DNA from: Asterias amurensis | Lineage: Eukaryota; Echinodermata; Asteroidea; Forcipulatida; Asteriidae | Direction: 5' to 3' | DNA: 64,000 bases | Assembly (NCBI RefSeq): GCF_032118995.1 | Contig: NC_092650.1 | Coordinates: forward strand, 25,778,501 to 25,842,500 | Shown here: piece by piece, positions 45,101-60,000 of the stretch | Layout of the letters: each line of letters begins with the position of its first letter | How positions within the stretch are numbered: position 1 is the first letter of the stretch | Made by a program: the position numbers and the translations under genes | The notes under the pieces: generated by a model | Told to the model about the DNA's origin: nothing | The model's input: the letters and a program-made list of their open reading frames with translations, nothing else | Database searches by the model: none

Positions 45101-48100
45101 TGGGCAGAGTTACGACGCGTTGGAAACATTCGTTGTTGCACATTTCTGATTGTCTTTAACGAATAAAATTATTATCATGGCTTACATTTAAAGCATTTTT
45201 TTTTTATATTTTATTCAAAAAATGTTGAGAATTATATACTCACTTTGATACCACATATGTGACGATAAGAACAACGAGGCAGAAAACAGACACTCCGACC
45301 AGGCACCTGACTAACCATCGCAGGACAACTGCATGTTCATCATAAACCTCAACAGAAAAATAAATTTGCTCTTAATTTGATTAATTTTCTTCTGGACAGT
45401 AAGTAGAATATCCCCGATTAATAAAGAATAGTCGTTAACACATTTCGAGCTTACATTATCGCAGCACACATTGAATTTGAACTTCAACCCATAGAGTATG
45501 CCTAACCGAAGTTCCGTTTAGACACAGCATAAAATATTTGTTATTATGTAAAGCGCATGCGCATTGATACGGTTAATGTGAAATGTGCTATAAGAATCTG
45601 TTATTATTATTGTTATTATTACACAACTACTAAATTTATAAGAAAAAATCCTGGTAAAAGGTTACTCCCTCCCCCTAAAAAGCCCAGAACAGCTAGAGAG
45701 GAAACAAAACAAACAACCAAACAATTAACACCCCGACAAACAAACATGCATAAGATAGAAAATCAAATGCAATTAAAATAGTACGGAATGAATAACGTTT
45801 TTTTTTTTTTTTTTTTTTTTTTTTAATGCAAGTCGCCCAAAACAAGGCTAAAACCAACTGTAGGTTAAGAGCTACAAGGAAAAAACATAGACATGCTGAA
45901 ACTCAGTGGAGCTGAAGGTAGGAATTGAAATTCCTCTTAAAAGATGGAAGATCATAGGATGAAGGGAAACATGCACCAGGCAAGGAGTTCCAAAGAGATG
46001 CAGTACGAGGGAAAAAGCTGCAGGAGTAGCTCTTTGTTCTACATCTCGGCACAGCCACAGTATAAGGATGACAACAAGCAGAAAGCCTGGTCTCACGCTC
46101 AAACACCCTGACAGGAGGAACAAGGTTGGATAGACTGGTGGAACATCAAAACAATTTGCCATCTTTAATACGGAGCAATCCATAGCAATAAATGAATGTG
46201 ATATTCTTTATAATGTTAAGACATTATTAATTTACCGGTTCTTGCAGCGGTTCCATAACAATAGCAAAGTGTGTCATATGGTAACAAAGACACTGAGTTT
46301 GAGTTTGGCTGGTACTCTGCACCTCACATCCCTCACGATCCCATGCACCATTTATGGTGTGCCTGCAACCAATGGAAATGTTCAAAAAGTCAGTCTTATG
46401 AGAACAATCAAACTTTAATCTGAGAATATAAACTTCTCATTCAAAAATCACTCCATTCAGTTGACAAACAAATTGCAAACTGCCTACCCACTGCCTACCA
46501 AAAGGACATAAAATATGGTATAGATGAAAAAGAAATTAGCCTATGGCCTGGGGTTTCGACCCTAGTTGAGTCTTCTGCTATGCACATCAACAGTTGCTGA
46601 TCATTATTTTTGTTACAGCTCGAATGGTATCAAGACAAAATATATTTATATTTCCAGTTCAGTTACGTTCTTTATGACATTAGACACTATTGGTAATTGT
46701 CAAAGAACAGTCTTCGCACTAGGTGTATCTTAACTTATGCATAAAATAAATAAAAACTGTGAAAACCTTAGCTTAATTGGTCGTCGAAGTTGCGAGACAA
46801 CTATGAAAGAAAAAACACCCGTGTCACTCGAAGTTGTGTGCTTTCAGATGCTTGATTTCGAGACCTCAAATTCTAAATCTGAGGTCTCGAAATCAAACGT
46901 GTGGAAAATTACTTCTTTCTCGAAAACTACATCACTTCACAAGGAGCCGTTTCTCACAGTGTTTTATACTATCATCCTCCCCCTATTACTCATTAACAAG
47001 TAAGGTTTTATGCTAATAATTATTTTGAGAAGTCACCAATGGTGTCCACTGCCTTTAAGTACTGCCTTAATGAAGTAAAATGGGCACTGCTGATCATATT
47101 TAGTAGCTCCGAACGTCTTCAGAAACGTTTGGTTTCAACTGTATACCTCACTTTGGGTGTAACAATAAATATTAGCAAAGATATACAGATTTAAAAGGCC
47201 CATTCAATTAAGTTATGATAAATATAAATATGAGGCAGACAATTTAAATATTTCAAAGTGTAACAATTATAAATTATACTTACAGCACATCGAAATTCCA
47301 AAAAGCACAAACAGGTGTTTCGGGTTTTGATTTAGTCACAAGCTTTCGATGCAAAATGAGAAAAAGACATGTTTTAAACACCTGTTGAGTGATTTCACTA
47401 ACTTCTTGACACTTTTCTGAAACTGTAAATTATGGTTTTTGGCATACTATTTGAAATACAAATCTTCAATGGAATTTCTCGTCCTTAATCGGTTTCTGGA
47501 TCATATTTCTTTTACTTGGATAAAAGTGTTTTGTTCGATGTTAACTATTCATGTATTTCGATAATATAGAAGCTTGGAATTGTGCAACACAACGAATTCA
47601 ACTCCTGGGGTTAAAGGAACTATATCCACCATATTTTTAATAGACTTTTATCACGCTGTCACCATCTTGGTCATATTCCCTGTTTCCAATAACAGTAATA
47701 CATGCTAACATTCTATGCGCAAACATGGCACCAGACTATTATTTCGTCCAGCCTCAGTTCGGGTTACAATGAGTTGGAATGGAGTAAAATCAAGATGGTC
47801 ACACCGTTTAAATAAAGGTCTATTATGTTTGCTCTTTCTGGTAATCATGTGCTCCTTACCTTATGATGGTTCAGAGTGACCAAGATTGGTTTTGTAAGTT
47901 TGTGTTGAATTTTCGGCTCTATCATGACTGACATGATGTTGCTGTTAATACTTAGTGATTTGCCGCCCATTAACACAAAACTGCAGGAAATAAATTTTAC
48001 AAAAAATAATCTTCAAAATAAATACAATTTTTCTGTTTTAGTTTGTTAGCTAGTCAATCAATATTATATACAGTGATATTATATTTACGTCACCAACATG

Positions 48101-51100
48101 ACTTCGAATCAAACAGCGATGCGCAGTCTTGTGAAATTTCAGAGTCACTTTGATCTTCAAGAATGCGTGTTTCAATTTCACATTAATGTTTTGTTGCAAG
48201 GTAGTGAAACTAGATAAATTAAGTAACGCTGTAATTTTCTCAAAATCGAAATTTCACCCTTGCTTTGAGATGATCTTTCTGATAGACAGCTTTCCGACAA
48301 AAAAAACCTTTTATCCCTTCAAACGCAAAATTATATTCGCTGTCTAAAATGTTTGATTATTTTCTTACTTGTTTGTTGACACAACGGGCGCCATCTTGTT
48401 TAAAGAATCGTACAATGTAAACACTAGGCTTCCATCAAATGAGAAATCTGTAAAAAAGAGAAGAATAAAAAAACACCAACAGACAAAAACATAACTGAGA
48501 CGTCAAATAAAAACCTATTTGTTAAGCTTGTTTATAGGCTATTGTAATAATATAATGTATATAATATAATGGGATATAAGAAGAGAGAAATAGGTTGCCT
48601 AAAACCGCATTGAAGAATATGCGCTAGCGTTTAGTCTGCAACCGTTGAAGTAATTGTGTTAAGTTCGAGTAAATGCTCAATCTGTTGATCCTTCAATGCT
48701 GATGAAAGCTGCCTCATGCATATCTTTCTTCACATTAATTGTGCATTTGTGGGCCTGTGTAAGTATGTTTAAGTCTTTGACATTATGACACAATAGACAT
48801 GTAATTGCCCACTGAACATTAAAGATAGATAGTTTTCTGAAAACCGAAACAAACTCTTACTTTTCTTTATTTCGGAGTGAAACACTTCCTTGTGGATGGT
48901 CACTTGGTCATCCATATTTCTCCATTTATCTTCAAGGGTCTCCCATCTCTGACTGTGTCTTGGAAATATTGCTTCATATTCAGAGATGAAATAATCCTCG
49001 GATACAACATCCATTGTCATAACTGCAGGAAGAATCAATGAATCAATTTACAAAGAACACTATACATCAGAGATTCACAGAGCAAGCATTTTTTTACGCA
49101 ATTTCACCCAAAACAAGGCTAAAAGCCTATCTAGGTTAAGGGCTACAAGGAGGATATCACAGAAGTGTAGTAACTCAGCGAAGCTGAAAGTAGGAATTTA
49201 TATCCCTCTTAAAAGATGGCAGATCATAGGATGAAGGGAAACATGCACCAGGCAAGGAGTTCCAAAGAGATGCAGTACGAGTAGGGGAAAAGCTACTGGA
49301 GTAGCTCTTTGTTTTACATCTCGGCACAGCGACAGTATGAGGATGAGAAAGAAGCAGAAAGTATGGTGATTAAGCTCAACTATGAGGCAACTGTTTGATT
49401 ACCATTCTCCCTAACATAATTATGACTTGCGTGTAGGCCCTAATGAAGTGATAATAATTTATTCTTTCACTTGAGGTGAAGGATTTATTTTACTCACGTA
49501 TTTGACTTGTGTTGAGGAGCACTTGAGAGTTCCGCACTAAACGACCGGCAACATCAGCAGCAAATGTCTCAACACTTTCCATCAAAGATGTCACCCCTGC
49601 TTTGGTCTAATCAAATTTTTTTCAAATCTCATATTTTATGAATGAAATATTAATGATATAACATAACATGGGAAATTTGAAAATAGAAGGGAGTAACGCA
49701 TGAAAAATTACAATATTATTTACCTTGTGCAGAGCAACCCATTTCTTTGTGAAGACAGGATCGAGAAGATTGCTTGTAACTTCAAGAAAATCCTGATTAA
49801 AAATTAAAAGAACATCTCAAAAAATCAATCAATCAAATTATGTACTTTAAACATTTTGAGGCAATGATAGTTGAACATAATTATGATTTTTTTTTCTTTA
49901 AAGTAAAGTAATAAGTTCAACATAATTATCTCTACGTAATTATTTTTGCAAAAATTACGTAAACAAATTGATTTTTTATATTTTTTAGAACATGCCTTTA
50001 AAAGATCATCAGTTAAAACAATCAATCAAACAAAAAAAGAAAAACAAATCATTTATGGTAAACAGCTTGAAAATAACAATTGTTTTGCTTTTTTTCATTT
50101 TTCGGAAGCGGGCTTAAGATTGAAAAAGAAATTGAAATTTTCAAAATATTGTCACATATATTTCGTAAGAGCCAATTTACGAGTTATGAATTGTCCGATT
50201 TGATTGATATTAAAGAGAAATGGAAGTCATTATTACAAGATGTAAGCCATGTAGTTTTCCATCTCCCTCTCAATGTCTCTGTAACGCTTCTGTAGCTTTT
50301 TAGTATTTTCCCCTTCGAACCGCATTATAGATGTTTTCTCAAAATATAATATGCTTTTAAAATCAGATAGAGACAGGTGTTTACCTCGAGGATATCCTCG
50401 GCTGTAACGTCATCCATAGTTGTTGCCAACTGCCTCTTGGAGAGTTTGTCTATTACACTCACAGCGAGATCTAACTCTGAACTGGAGAGTGTGGAACCTT
50501 CAGAAGTAAAACGCATCAAACTGTTTGTAGAACTCTCTGCAGCATCTTCACTCAAAATGATCTCCCCTTTAATCTACAAAAGGCAGTGATCAGGAGAATA
50601 ATAAAAGAATATCTGATAAGTAAAAGAGTTCCCAAGTACTCAAAATTATTAGCTAAAGTGATATATCTGTTGCTTTCAAACTAAATGTACATTCACTAAA
50701 AAATTAGCCGTGGACCAATCCATTTAAAGTAGGGAATGTCAGGGCCGTTTTGGTATCACGTGATCTTCTTTTAGGTAATTCATCTTATTCATTGATATTC
50801 TAGATGTACCCTTCCATAAAGGAGGGGGGTTCAGAGATTTAGTCTGTACCACTTTTGTTTGTACATTAAAGTGTTTAAAATAGTTTGATTGTAAACAAAG
50901 GCAATTCATGCCCTTAAGGAGAAGGGGTGGACATGAAGTGCATCTTTCTCACCACATCCAGTAACTGTTGTATTGTCTTGGCACAATCGGCTTCGTGGAT
51001 GATCTTACAAGACGGTTTAGCCATGTCTGGAGACTCGTCATCAAGATCTTCATAGTTCACGGTTTCAACTGGTATAAAGTCAACAACACAGTACTCATTT

Positions 51101-54036
51101 GAATAAACGCACTGGATGTTAATAAATACATCTATGATTTAAGTGTTTTCTCATTATTTGAAAGCAAGATGTGTGCACCATTATCTGGGAATAGTCAATG
51201 GGGAACTCTTTGGTCGCTAGGTAGCAGCAGACTTAACAGGTATCCATTGGTTAATTGATGCAATGTGCGCATGCACAGAACTACGCAAACAATGTAAAAT
51301 AACCTGGTGAGTCTGCTGCCACCTAGCGTTCCAATGTCTGCCACTGGTACATAAAAACGACATTTTTGACAGAAGAAAATGCTGAGGCCTGCATTGACCT
51401 TTCCACAAAATACTTATTACGCAAGCGCTAACTGTTGAATGAGATGCACGTTGGTCTAGCTAGCGATCAAACTTGGTCGCTAACTAGACCAGCACACACC
51501 TCATTCCACGTCTTAAAGTTTGCGTACCGAATGCTGGTCAACAATGGCTAATTATTCAAAATAAAAATCTAAATAATAATCTAAAAATTCTTTAGCAGAC
51601 GAAACGAATCCCGCCTTACCGATGTCATCAATGTATTTTCCCATAATGATATCCTCTAGATTGGGATCATCTTTATCTAGAGCCTGATACCAGATAGCTG
51701 GATCATCGAAAGCGCCCCCTAGGTACGAAGTATTCCTGTCATTTCTCTTGCCTAGGATTAGAGTTGTGAATGAGTCCATTGTCCTGACTAGAGGTTCGCC
51801 AACCGGGTCACTCCCTAAAGAATGATGAAAGAAACAAGTTAGGCACACATTTTACGACGAGAACATCAGCAGTATTATTGCTGTTAAGCATAACAATTGA
51901 TTTTGCTTAGCACGAAGTATCTATCTTGATAAAAACAGGGTTTACCAACCAAATTAATTTCAATTTCTTGCATATTATTGCTTGTTGATGGTTTTCAGCT
52001 GTTGTTTGCTGAAAATCACATGGACATTAATTGGATGGTAATCCTGTTTTCATCAAGGAAGAAATTTCATGCTAAGCAAATTGTTGTGCAATATGCTATA
52101 TGAAATCGGGCCCTAACGGCAGCAAACGAGACGGCTACGAGGTGTGCCTATTTCTGGGTCAAACTGACAAGGAGACCTTGTTCTTCGCACTCTGCACGAG
52201 TCTGACGAGTTTGTGTGTCACTTTGACACCGATTCCGGGTCACACTGACCTAAAATTGTGTCAGGCGCTCGTGGAACTCGAAAGTGGGTATAAATTCTAA
52301 CCCGGAAGTTTTTAGAGCGCACAGTGCATTATTTTAACCTCCTTACCTTTGACATGGCCATCAAGAATAACCAGCAAGCCTTTTTCTCTACTCCATGATA
52401 TCCCAAAGTTTAACCAATCCCTGCCGAGTTCATATTCAAACTTAGAGAACCATTTCCGTTGACCGTCTAGTACCTGAACATACAGGAATTTGTCTCGTGA
52501 GTAAAAAGCTGACAATCCTGTGCCGTTGGCACTCTGAGCTCCTGAGCTGCAAAACAAAAAGGTAGCGAAGTAATTTGTTCACCTAAAACGCTTCTTAATC
52601 ATTGGTAATTTATGTTGTTATTCTTTTTTTTTAACTTCACTCTTACCAAGTGAAAAAAATGTCCTCATGCTAATCACAATTTCATTATACAATGGCAATT
52701 TATTTCCAGAAGTTCATTACAGTTCTGACCCAGAAGTTTTAGAGTGTATAATAGCTTTAACGTCTGACGTCACACATCGAGGTACTCAAATTACGCCAGA
52801 TACCAGCGATGAGCCTATTAGTCAATCCCCTTTCAAAAGCACCTTTGACGTCGGAAATATTCCATTGGGAGTATCGCAGTCAAATCCCAGGGCACCAGTC
52901 AAATGTAAGGGTGTGTTCGATTAGCTTCCCCGGGTCGACCCCGCGATGCTCATCTGCATAAGCCCCTGTACAAGAGCTAATTGAACGATCACACTCGCCC
53001 TCTCGTGGATACGTCATGCACCTCGGGCCAACCTCAAGTCCACTGGAGGGTGGAGGCTGACCCAGGTGAGCCCCTAGAATGACGTCCAAGCTATTCGAAC
53101 GTACCGGGGGCAGACCGGGGTCGACCCAGGGAAACAAATCGAGCGCACCCTAAATAAAGCAACGGAGCACCGGGGCGGGAAACGATTGAGGGCGTACCTT
53201 AATATATATCCAACTCCACCAGGGTTGACCAATGGATCAGCAAAATGATCCATATTGTCTACCTTTACCCATACTGATATCGATAATCCGGCATCACTAC
53301 ACAATGAAGGATCACTAACACATCGCCCAGCAAAATCACCTGCAAGATATTATCAGTTTTATGTTACTCCAGGCATGGTGATAGAAATAATGTTCTATAC
53401 ATTTTTTATGGTCATCAAACATTCTCGACGTCATGATATGTTTGGCAGAAACCTGAATGTTTATAATTTATATTTATACAACTTGATGTGATTTGAGAGT
53501 TGAAACCAACGGTTCTTTTCAGAGTCACCCCAACTCATTAGAGATAGTCATTAAGGTGTTACCGCAAATGTTTCGTTATCGTATTTCTACCATGCAAAGT
53601 TTAAATCATACTGATTCCTTTTTACTAGTCGGCCAGTGGTCGTCTAAATCTACTCTTCCTAACATGAAACAATATATCAATAACAATAACAATAACAATA
53701 ACAATAACAATAACAATAACAATAACAATAACAGTAACAGTAACAGTAACAGTAACAGTAACAGTAACAGTAACAGTAACAGTAACAGTAACAGTAACAG
53801 TAACAGTAACAGTAACAGTAACAGTAACAGTAACAGTAACAGTAACAGTAACAGTAACAGTAACAGTAACAGTAACAGTAACAGTAACAGTAACAGTAAC
53901 AGTAACAGTAACAGTAACAGTAACAGTAACAGTAACAGTAACAGTAGCAGTAGCAGTAGCAGTAACAGTAACAGTAACAGTAACAGTAACAGTAACAGTA
54001 ACAGTAACAGTAATAGTAATAGTAATAGTAATAGTA

Positions 54037-54091
<55 letters not shown>

Positions 54092-57000
54092 ATGCATTTA
54101 TAAGGCGCACTAAATCTGGTATAAAACCTTTCAAAGGCGCCGGTCGAGATGGAAAAGAGGGAATTCTCAAGTGTTAGGGAAAGCAAGTGTGAACAAGTGT
54201 GTCTTGAGTTGCTGCTGAAAGATGGAGCATTGTTGCCAATGCGTGGGCTACAACAACAATGATAACAGTGTACGGTTTCTAAAATAGCATAGACCATAAA
54301 ACAAGTATTAAATAATGCTCAATATTATTACACTTTTTAAGAATGTGAAACATTACACACAGTGTAAACTGGTGTGGTTCATTTGCATTATCGACAAGAC
54401 AGACAAGATCTTTTGAAACTCAACTCAACTCGTGATTATAAGTTTTGTTCCCGATGTGTACTTGGTACTTTGTACTTAGAAGTTATCATCCAGAAACTTC
54501 CACGGGGAAACTTGACCAGGAGATCAGGAGAGCGTCGTCTAATTCAGTTTTGCGCTGTTGTATAAATTGTATAAATTGTGGCTGTAACTACTTTTGAATA
54601 TTTTATGGCATTTCATTGAACGATTGTTGAGGATTTTTCCATAATTTCATTGTTGTTTTGATAAGGATTGTTCGTAGATTGTCTTAATGAGATACAAGAT
54701 GTTTTGAAATGATTGTACTTATTACCGAGGTTGATGTATCCTAATGGTGAACCGGGTACCCCAGTATCGACCGAAGAGTTTTCCACATCAAACCTGTTCT
54801 TCGTTGCTGAATAATGCTCTCCTTTGACTGAACCGTCTGGATCATTTACATCAAAATGTTCATCTGCAGAAAGGTACGGCTCGAAATCTGATAGGAGAAA
54901 CAATCGTAAAACATAACTTAAGACGTGGAGTTTTTTTTTTTGCGTTTTTTTATTTTATTTTATAAGGTTTATAATTTTCTTTTTTGCCGATTTCTCCTGG
55001 AGATTATTAAAGCATAATGATCGAAAGGTCGACTTATTCAAACCCGTTGTACTTTAAAAGTGACAGAGCATTAACAGTTGTCAATGTCATTGTCTTGAGG
55101 GTTTTGTGGTATTTGTTTAAATATTGTTGAACTTTATTATTGGCTATAATATTTGTTATTGGAAACATTTCCATAGTTAATGTTCTCTTTCGCAAATAAG
55201 TCACTTGCTAAAACGTGTGCATCTTTTTCACATGTTGCAGATATAATAGGTGTGTCCTCATCAGTTATCCAAAGCTGGGATGTAGAATGTTATAATTTTA
55301 TTAAACCAATTATTATTGCTTAGTTCGAGTTCGTTTTCCCTATTTGTTTTGGGAAACAAAATTGAAGATGAAACACTAACCAGGTTCACCAGTCAGAGTA
55401 CTCGGAGACGGGAGACGATCTCCCGCCTTGGGGGTTAAGATCATGACGTCATCGTAACACGCTGTAATGAAACCTGAATCAGATTGACTTGATTTGCCTA
55501 GTGTGAGTGAAGAAACATCATGTGCTCTATACGTCCCTTTCGTGTGGCTCAGCTGGAAATAAGAAGAGAAATGTCATGTAGACCTAATCATCTTGATGTC
55601 AAACCTTCTTCCAAGGAACCATGTGAACATGAAAATATTATGTTATCTAACCGTAGGAAATGTGTCTAAGAGTTGATAATGTTGAAATTATTTAGGATGT
55701 AGAAATGGAAAAGGGCTATCTCATTTTGACTCAGTAGTGATCACTTTCCATTCACGATAGCTTGAATTCAGAATGAAGTCACAACAAATTCTTAAGTTTT
55801 CAACCAATTTGACACATCAAAGACGTATACGTTTCTAGAAAACAATATGGAGAGAATGAATAACAATATAGAGCAACCATTCGGTCCGACTATATTGGCA
55901 TTTGACAATCACCACCGTCACACGTAAACTACATTATGTCTAATTTTAAAGGAGTACAGAGCTACTTACCAGGGTAGGCATTTTCTTTCCATCAATACTA
56001 ACTGTAAGATATTGCTCCTGCCCGGACCAGACGATACCCAGATACATCCATCGGTCAAAGGTCAACCAGGAGGACTTGATATCTGTTTGCCACATAATGC
56101 TGGCTTCAACCACCTTAACGTGGATACCAGTGATGGATTGGAAGAGTGACACACCCCGTTCACCTGACAAATATATGTTCTTAGCAGAAGGTCTTATTGA
56201 TTATTTTATATTTACTACCGTCTTCCATATTTGGAAAAAAGTACTTTGTGTGCATGGAAGAAGGTACCTATAATATGTCAATGTCTAGCAAACGGCATTT
56301 AGGTTTGCTTCTTTGAAAAAAAAGAAAAACATGTCTTAACCTTCAACATAAGTATGGTTATGGTGATAAGGGTCTGGGGCCAGAGAGGGTTCGCCATCAC
56401 TGTTCGTCCAGACTGACTAACTAAGTCTGGGTGTAGAAAGTATTAGGTAAGCCTTTGAAATATCTTACGTAATACTTAAACGGTAGTTTGCATGCAGCTT
56501 ACCGGGATCAGTGGCTCCAACACTCAGCAGATACCCACTGTTTCTGCTTGATGTTACTCTAGTCAGCTTCAACCACATACCAACAACCAATCCATTGGCA
56601 CATGCTGAAGGATCCGCTGGACACCGTGTAGCTGATACCCCAAATAATGATATCCCACTCCTGACACCATTTAAGCAGACGCCTCTCCCTTGATGATGTC
56701 TGTCACGTATGAAGGATACACCAGTGGGACTTGGTTGATATCGTGGACGGATTCTGTTGGGGTACTCGAATGACCAACAAACATCACCAGAAGACAAACA
56801 GTGAAATTCATACTCTAAAAAACAAACACAAATTTTCAGCAGAAACAGTGTCAACGATATGCTGCTGTTTCGTAGTATTATTCAAAACTAAATAAATACA
56901 CTAGCGGTTGTTATCATAGGTTAAATGCAGCTTGCACATTAAGCCCCATGCCTCAGTGCTGTGTGACTTGCCCCTATCGATTACATTGCTGTTCTATATG

Positions 57001-60000
57001 GCTCTTGGTGTGCTCAATGTATACGGCTCTCGATGTGTGCTCAATGGGTAGTTTGTCGGGGGCTATTCTTAAAAGCTCTGTTTTCAATGAGCTCCCATGC
57101 AGTATGCTTCTTAATTTAGCAGGAATATCTAATCCGGATTTGTAAATTATAGTTAATTTATATTCAAATCTTTACCTATATGCGTATAAATGCCACTTTA
57201 AATACTTTATACATTTTATGTTTTGTGTCGTTTTCAGTACTATTTAAAAAAAAACTCACTTGACATTCCAATAAGTTGGTTGATCATCTGATGAGGCACG
57301 TGACTTTCCCAGACGGCTAGGTTATAAACGTATAACTTTGCCGATTGTGAACTCGATGTGTCTCCAACAATCAGCAGTTTGCTGGAATCGGTGATTGAAC
57401 CAACAGTTAACTGATAGTCCGCATCCGGTTCCATTCCATTTAGATATATCGTTATGGTATCTCCTTTTTTCCACGTCAAAGCAAGATTGGTCCAGGTGTT
57501 GTGTGCAATGAGCTAAAAAGAGACAACGGGATCAAGTACAACTCGCGCTGATAACTTTATGTACATGCAATGTATATAGTCGGGTTGGCGTACAGGGGCC
57601 AATTTCATAGAGATGCTTAAGCAAAATATTTGCTTAAGCACGAAAATAGTTTGCTTATTTTACACATGTTACTGGCCAAAATGTCATGCCATATACATTG
57701 CTTGTGACTGGTATTTAGCTGTTGGTTACTTGAGCGGAGTTTTGTTATTGAGCGGAGTTTTGGCCGGTAATCTGATTTTTCTAAGCAAGGAATTGTTCGC
57801 TTAAGCAAAATTTTGTGCTTAAGCAGCTCTATGAAATTGTGCCCTGGTCCCTAGTTAATTTGGTTTTCAATCAACTACTGGCGAAAGCTTCCACAGAACA
57901 CTTATATGTGGTTTTCCTTCAACATCTAACCTGTATTCTCTGTTTGATAAGTTCTTAGTTTAAGTGAAATAATTAACTGCCCTTCTTCAGTAATGAAAAC
58001 CAACAACTCGTATCCCCATACAAAAAAATCAAACTCAAGTGTGGTTATCATTGATGGACTCTTTTACAGATGCTTTTTCATTTTATGGTTTACTTTGTAC
58101 AATATTTCAGGTTTAATGATTGCATTAGAATCTCACCTGTTCAAACGAGCATACTCACACAATCCTCAGTCCTAATTTGTCTTTATCTCCTCAAGCGCCA
58201 TGAGCGCCTTCCTGAGGTGGATACCGGTGTGGCGGTTTCAGTCTTCCGCCGTGTTCAGTTGTCCGGGAATCAGTACGGCACTAAAAATGTACTACTTTCG
58301 CTTGCTGTGCGCAGGCGTTGCATGACGAAATGTTACCGTATTTGGTCATTCGGAAAACTGAACACGGCGGAAAGTTGAAACTGCCACAACTGCGCTCTAG
58401 TAAGTATTCTTTATTATTATTTTTTACTATTGTTGTTTTTTATTAATGTCTTACCTCTTTCTGGATTGATGCGGCCCATCTTCCAAGAGAGCAGTCAACC
58501 ACAAAGACAACCAAGGAACCTTTGATGAAAACTGCAAACCCAGCATCGTCTTTATGTGCTCCAGAACTACATTAAGAGACAAAAAAGGTTTATTCTACAC
58601 GTAAAGAGAACAATTCGTATTCACACGAGACATTACCTATAGTTAGTATAGACGATGTGACCTATGTTTACATTCAAACCGCCCTCTGTTGACAAAACAC
58701 TCATACGTCATGTTTCGCCGGGCACTGAGTTGCGCAGTCACAATAAGATTGCATACACTTTCTAGCTGGCTGCCAAAACACAAAGGTTTTGCCCGGCGGC
58801 ATGCGCGCGAATCATGTTATGGTTTTCGTGTGACGTCAGAGGTCACATCGTCTATAGCACCAGTGCTTACAACATGTCCGTGTGTGTAGCTTCGTATGCG
58901 ACATTCAGTGACTCGTCCCCTTACTTAATGTAAACAAGTTAAAATGAAACTGATAGATAATTTACCTGATAATCTTCGTCATATTATCCGTAGTCTCTTG
59001 ATGCACGAATTTCACCCAGAATGAAACACTCAACCCATCTCCACATAGGAATGGATTACTGACACAAGTCCCCATGAAATCACCTGCATTACAATTATTT
59101 CAATTTTTTTAGAAACTGATGTTAATAATTGTTTCTCTCTGAAACCAGAACTTTATGAAAATAAATACATTTCAAGCATAGAGAAGAACCAATGTATACA
59201 AAAGGCTCAATCATCATTTTGAAATGTTATTTTGTTTTTTATTTGATTTTCATTCGTGAGTAAAACAAAACACACAACACATCAACATACACTGTGTTTA
59301 AATGTTTTTTTTTTTACCCAATGTGTGTTAGCAATTTAACTCAGTACTTTCCCAATTCCTTTAAAAAAATATATCACAGGCATGTTACTCGGGTGGGATT
59401 CGAACCAACGACCATTGCAGTATATAGAGCAGTGTCTTACCAACTAGACTACCGAGGTTCCCCGGTAGCTAGAGGCAGTTCGAATCCTTTGTTTTTGGCA
59501 ACGGGTACCGTGACGATTTAACATCTTGTATAAGACATGTGTTTGTATTGGTGTAATCCGGGACATCCCCTTTAGTTTTGCATCTGGAAGCAAACCGATA
59601 ATTCTTATTCTTATTATTATTCTTTATTTGGCCATTAAACAATAACAATATAGAAGCAGTCGGTATGTAAAATAAATAATATAAAAACAAAAGTAAATAC
59701 AAAGCAAGACAAACAGTAAGGGCACAGGAAATTACAAAACAACCCTAATGTGATGGCCAGGATCAACAAATGTATAATTAAACACTGTAGCTCGAAAGCC
59801 TGTTAATCCAGTCACATAGGGAGGCAAACTCACTATAAAATATACTCTCTTTGGAAAAATAAAAATAATTTAAAGTAAATATTAATAATCTGTACATACG
59901 GATCCCTTTTGTTTAAGTATACTTAGGTGTTAATGCTTAGGTGTGTTCACATGTGAGTAAACTTAAAACAATGCTTACCGAGTACTATACCAGCCCCTGG

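Larger units (their letters stand above)
40081..45347 (-). other. Seven-transmembrane domain of the adhesion GPCR
   Basis: TM1 is exon 45347-45244 (VSVFCLVVLIVTYVV). TM2 is 44976-44874 (HLNLCLACLLASVSF). TM3 is 44455-44272, where a leading Cys precedes FYLAVILWLTMESFQLY. TM4 is 44272 into 42803-42731 (GGWGVIPAVTVG). Extracellular loop 2 with its conserved CW is 42328-42262, so the TM3-ECL2 disulfide is available. TM5 and the third loop are 41744-41665. TM6 and the start of TM7 are 41039-40913 (SLLFAATWIVGW; FVILNSLL). The end of TM7 is the tiny exon 40122-40081 (GFFVFILQGLG). The FxxLNSL + GFFVF split is typical of adhesion receptors. Confidence 0.87.
46236..51068 (-). other. Stalk, GAIN domain and GPS autoproteolysis site
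   Basis: The exon 51068-50953 is a short Cys-containing stalk. Exons 50573-47860 are helical, then beta-rich, as in GAIN subdomains A and B (LSSSELDLAVSVIDKL; SFDGSLVFTLYDSL; PILVTLNH). Exons 47342-47284 and 46362-46236 form the GPS: PVCAFWNFD, then GAWDREGC, CLCYHMTHF. All four GPS cysteines and the tryptophans are present. The cleavage tripeptide reads His-Met-Thr, where the commonest form is His-Leu-Thr/Ser; this should still cut. The peptide after the cut, THFAIVM, has the hydrophobic spacing of a tethered agonist. Confidence 0.85.

Noticed and set aside
53493..54297. Poly-Asn/Ser, poly-Leu, poly-Thr/Val and Tyr/Cys frames
   Set aside because: Artefacts of the AACAGT/AAT microsatellite inside a GPCR intron.
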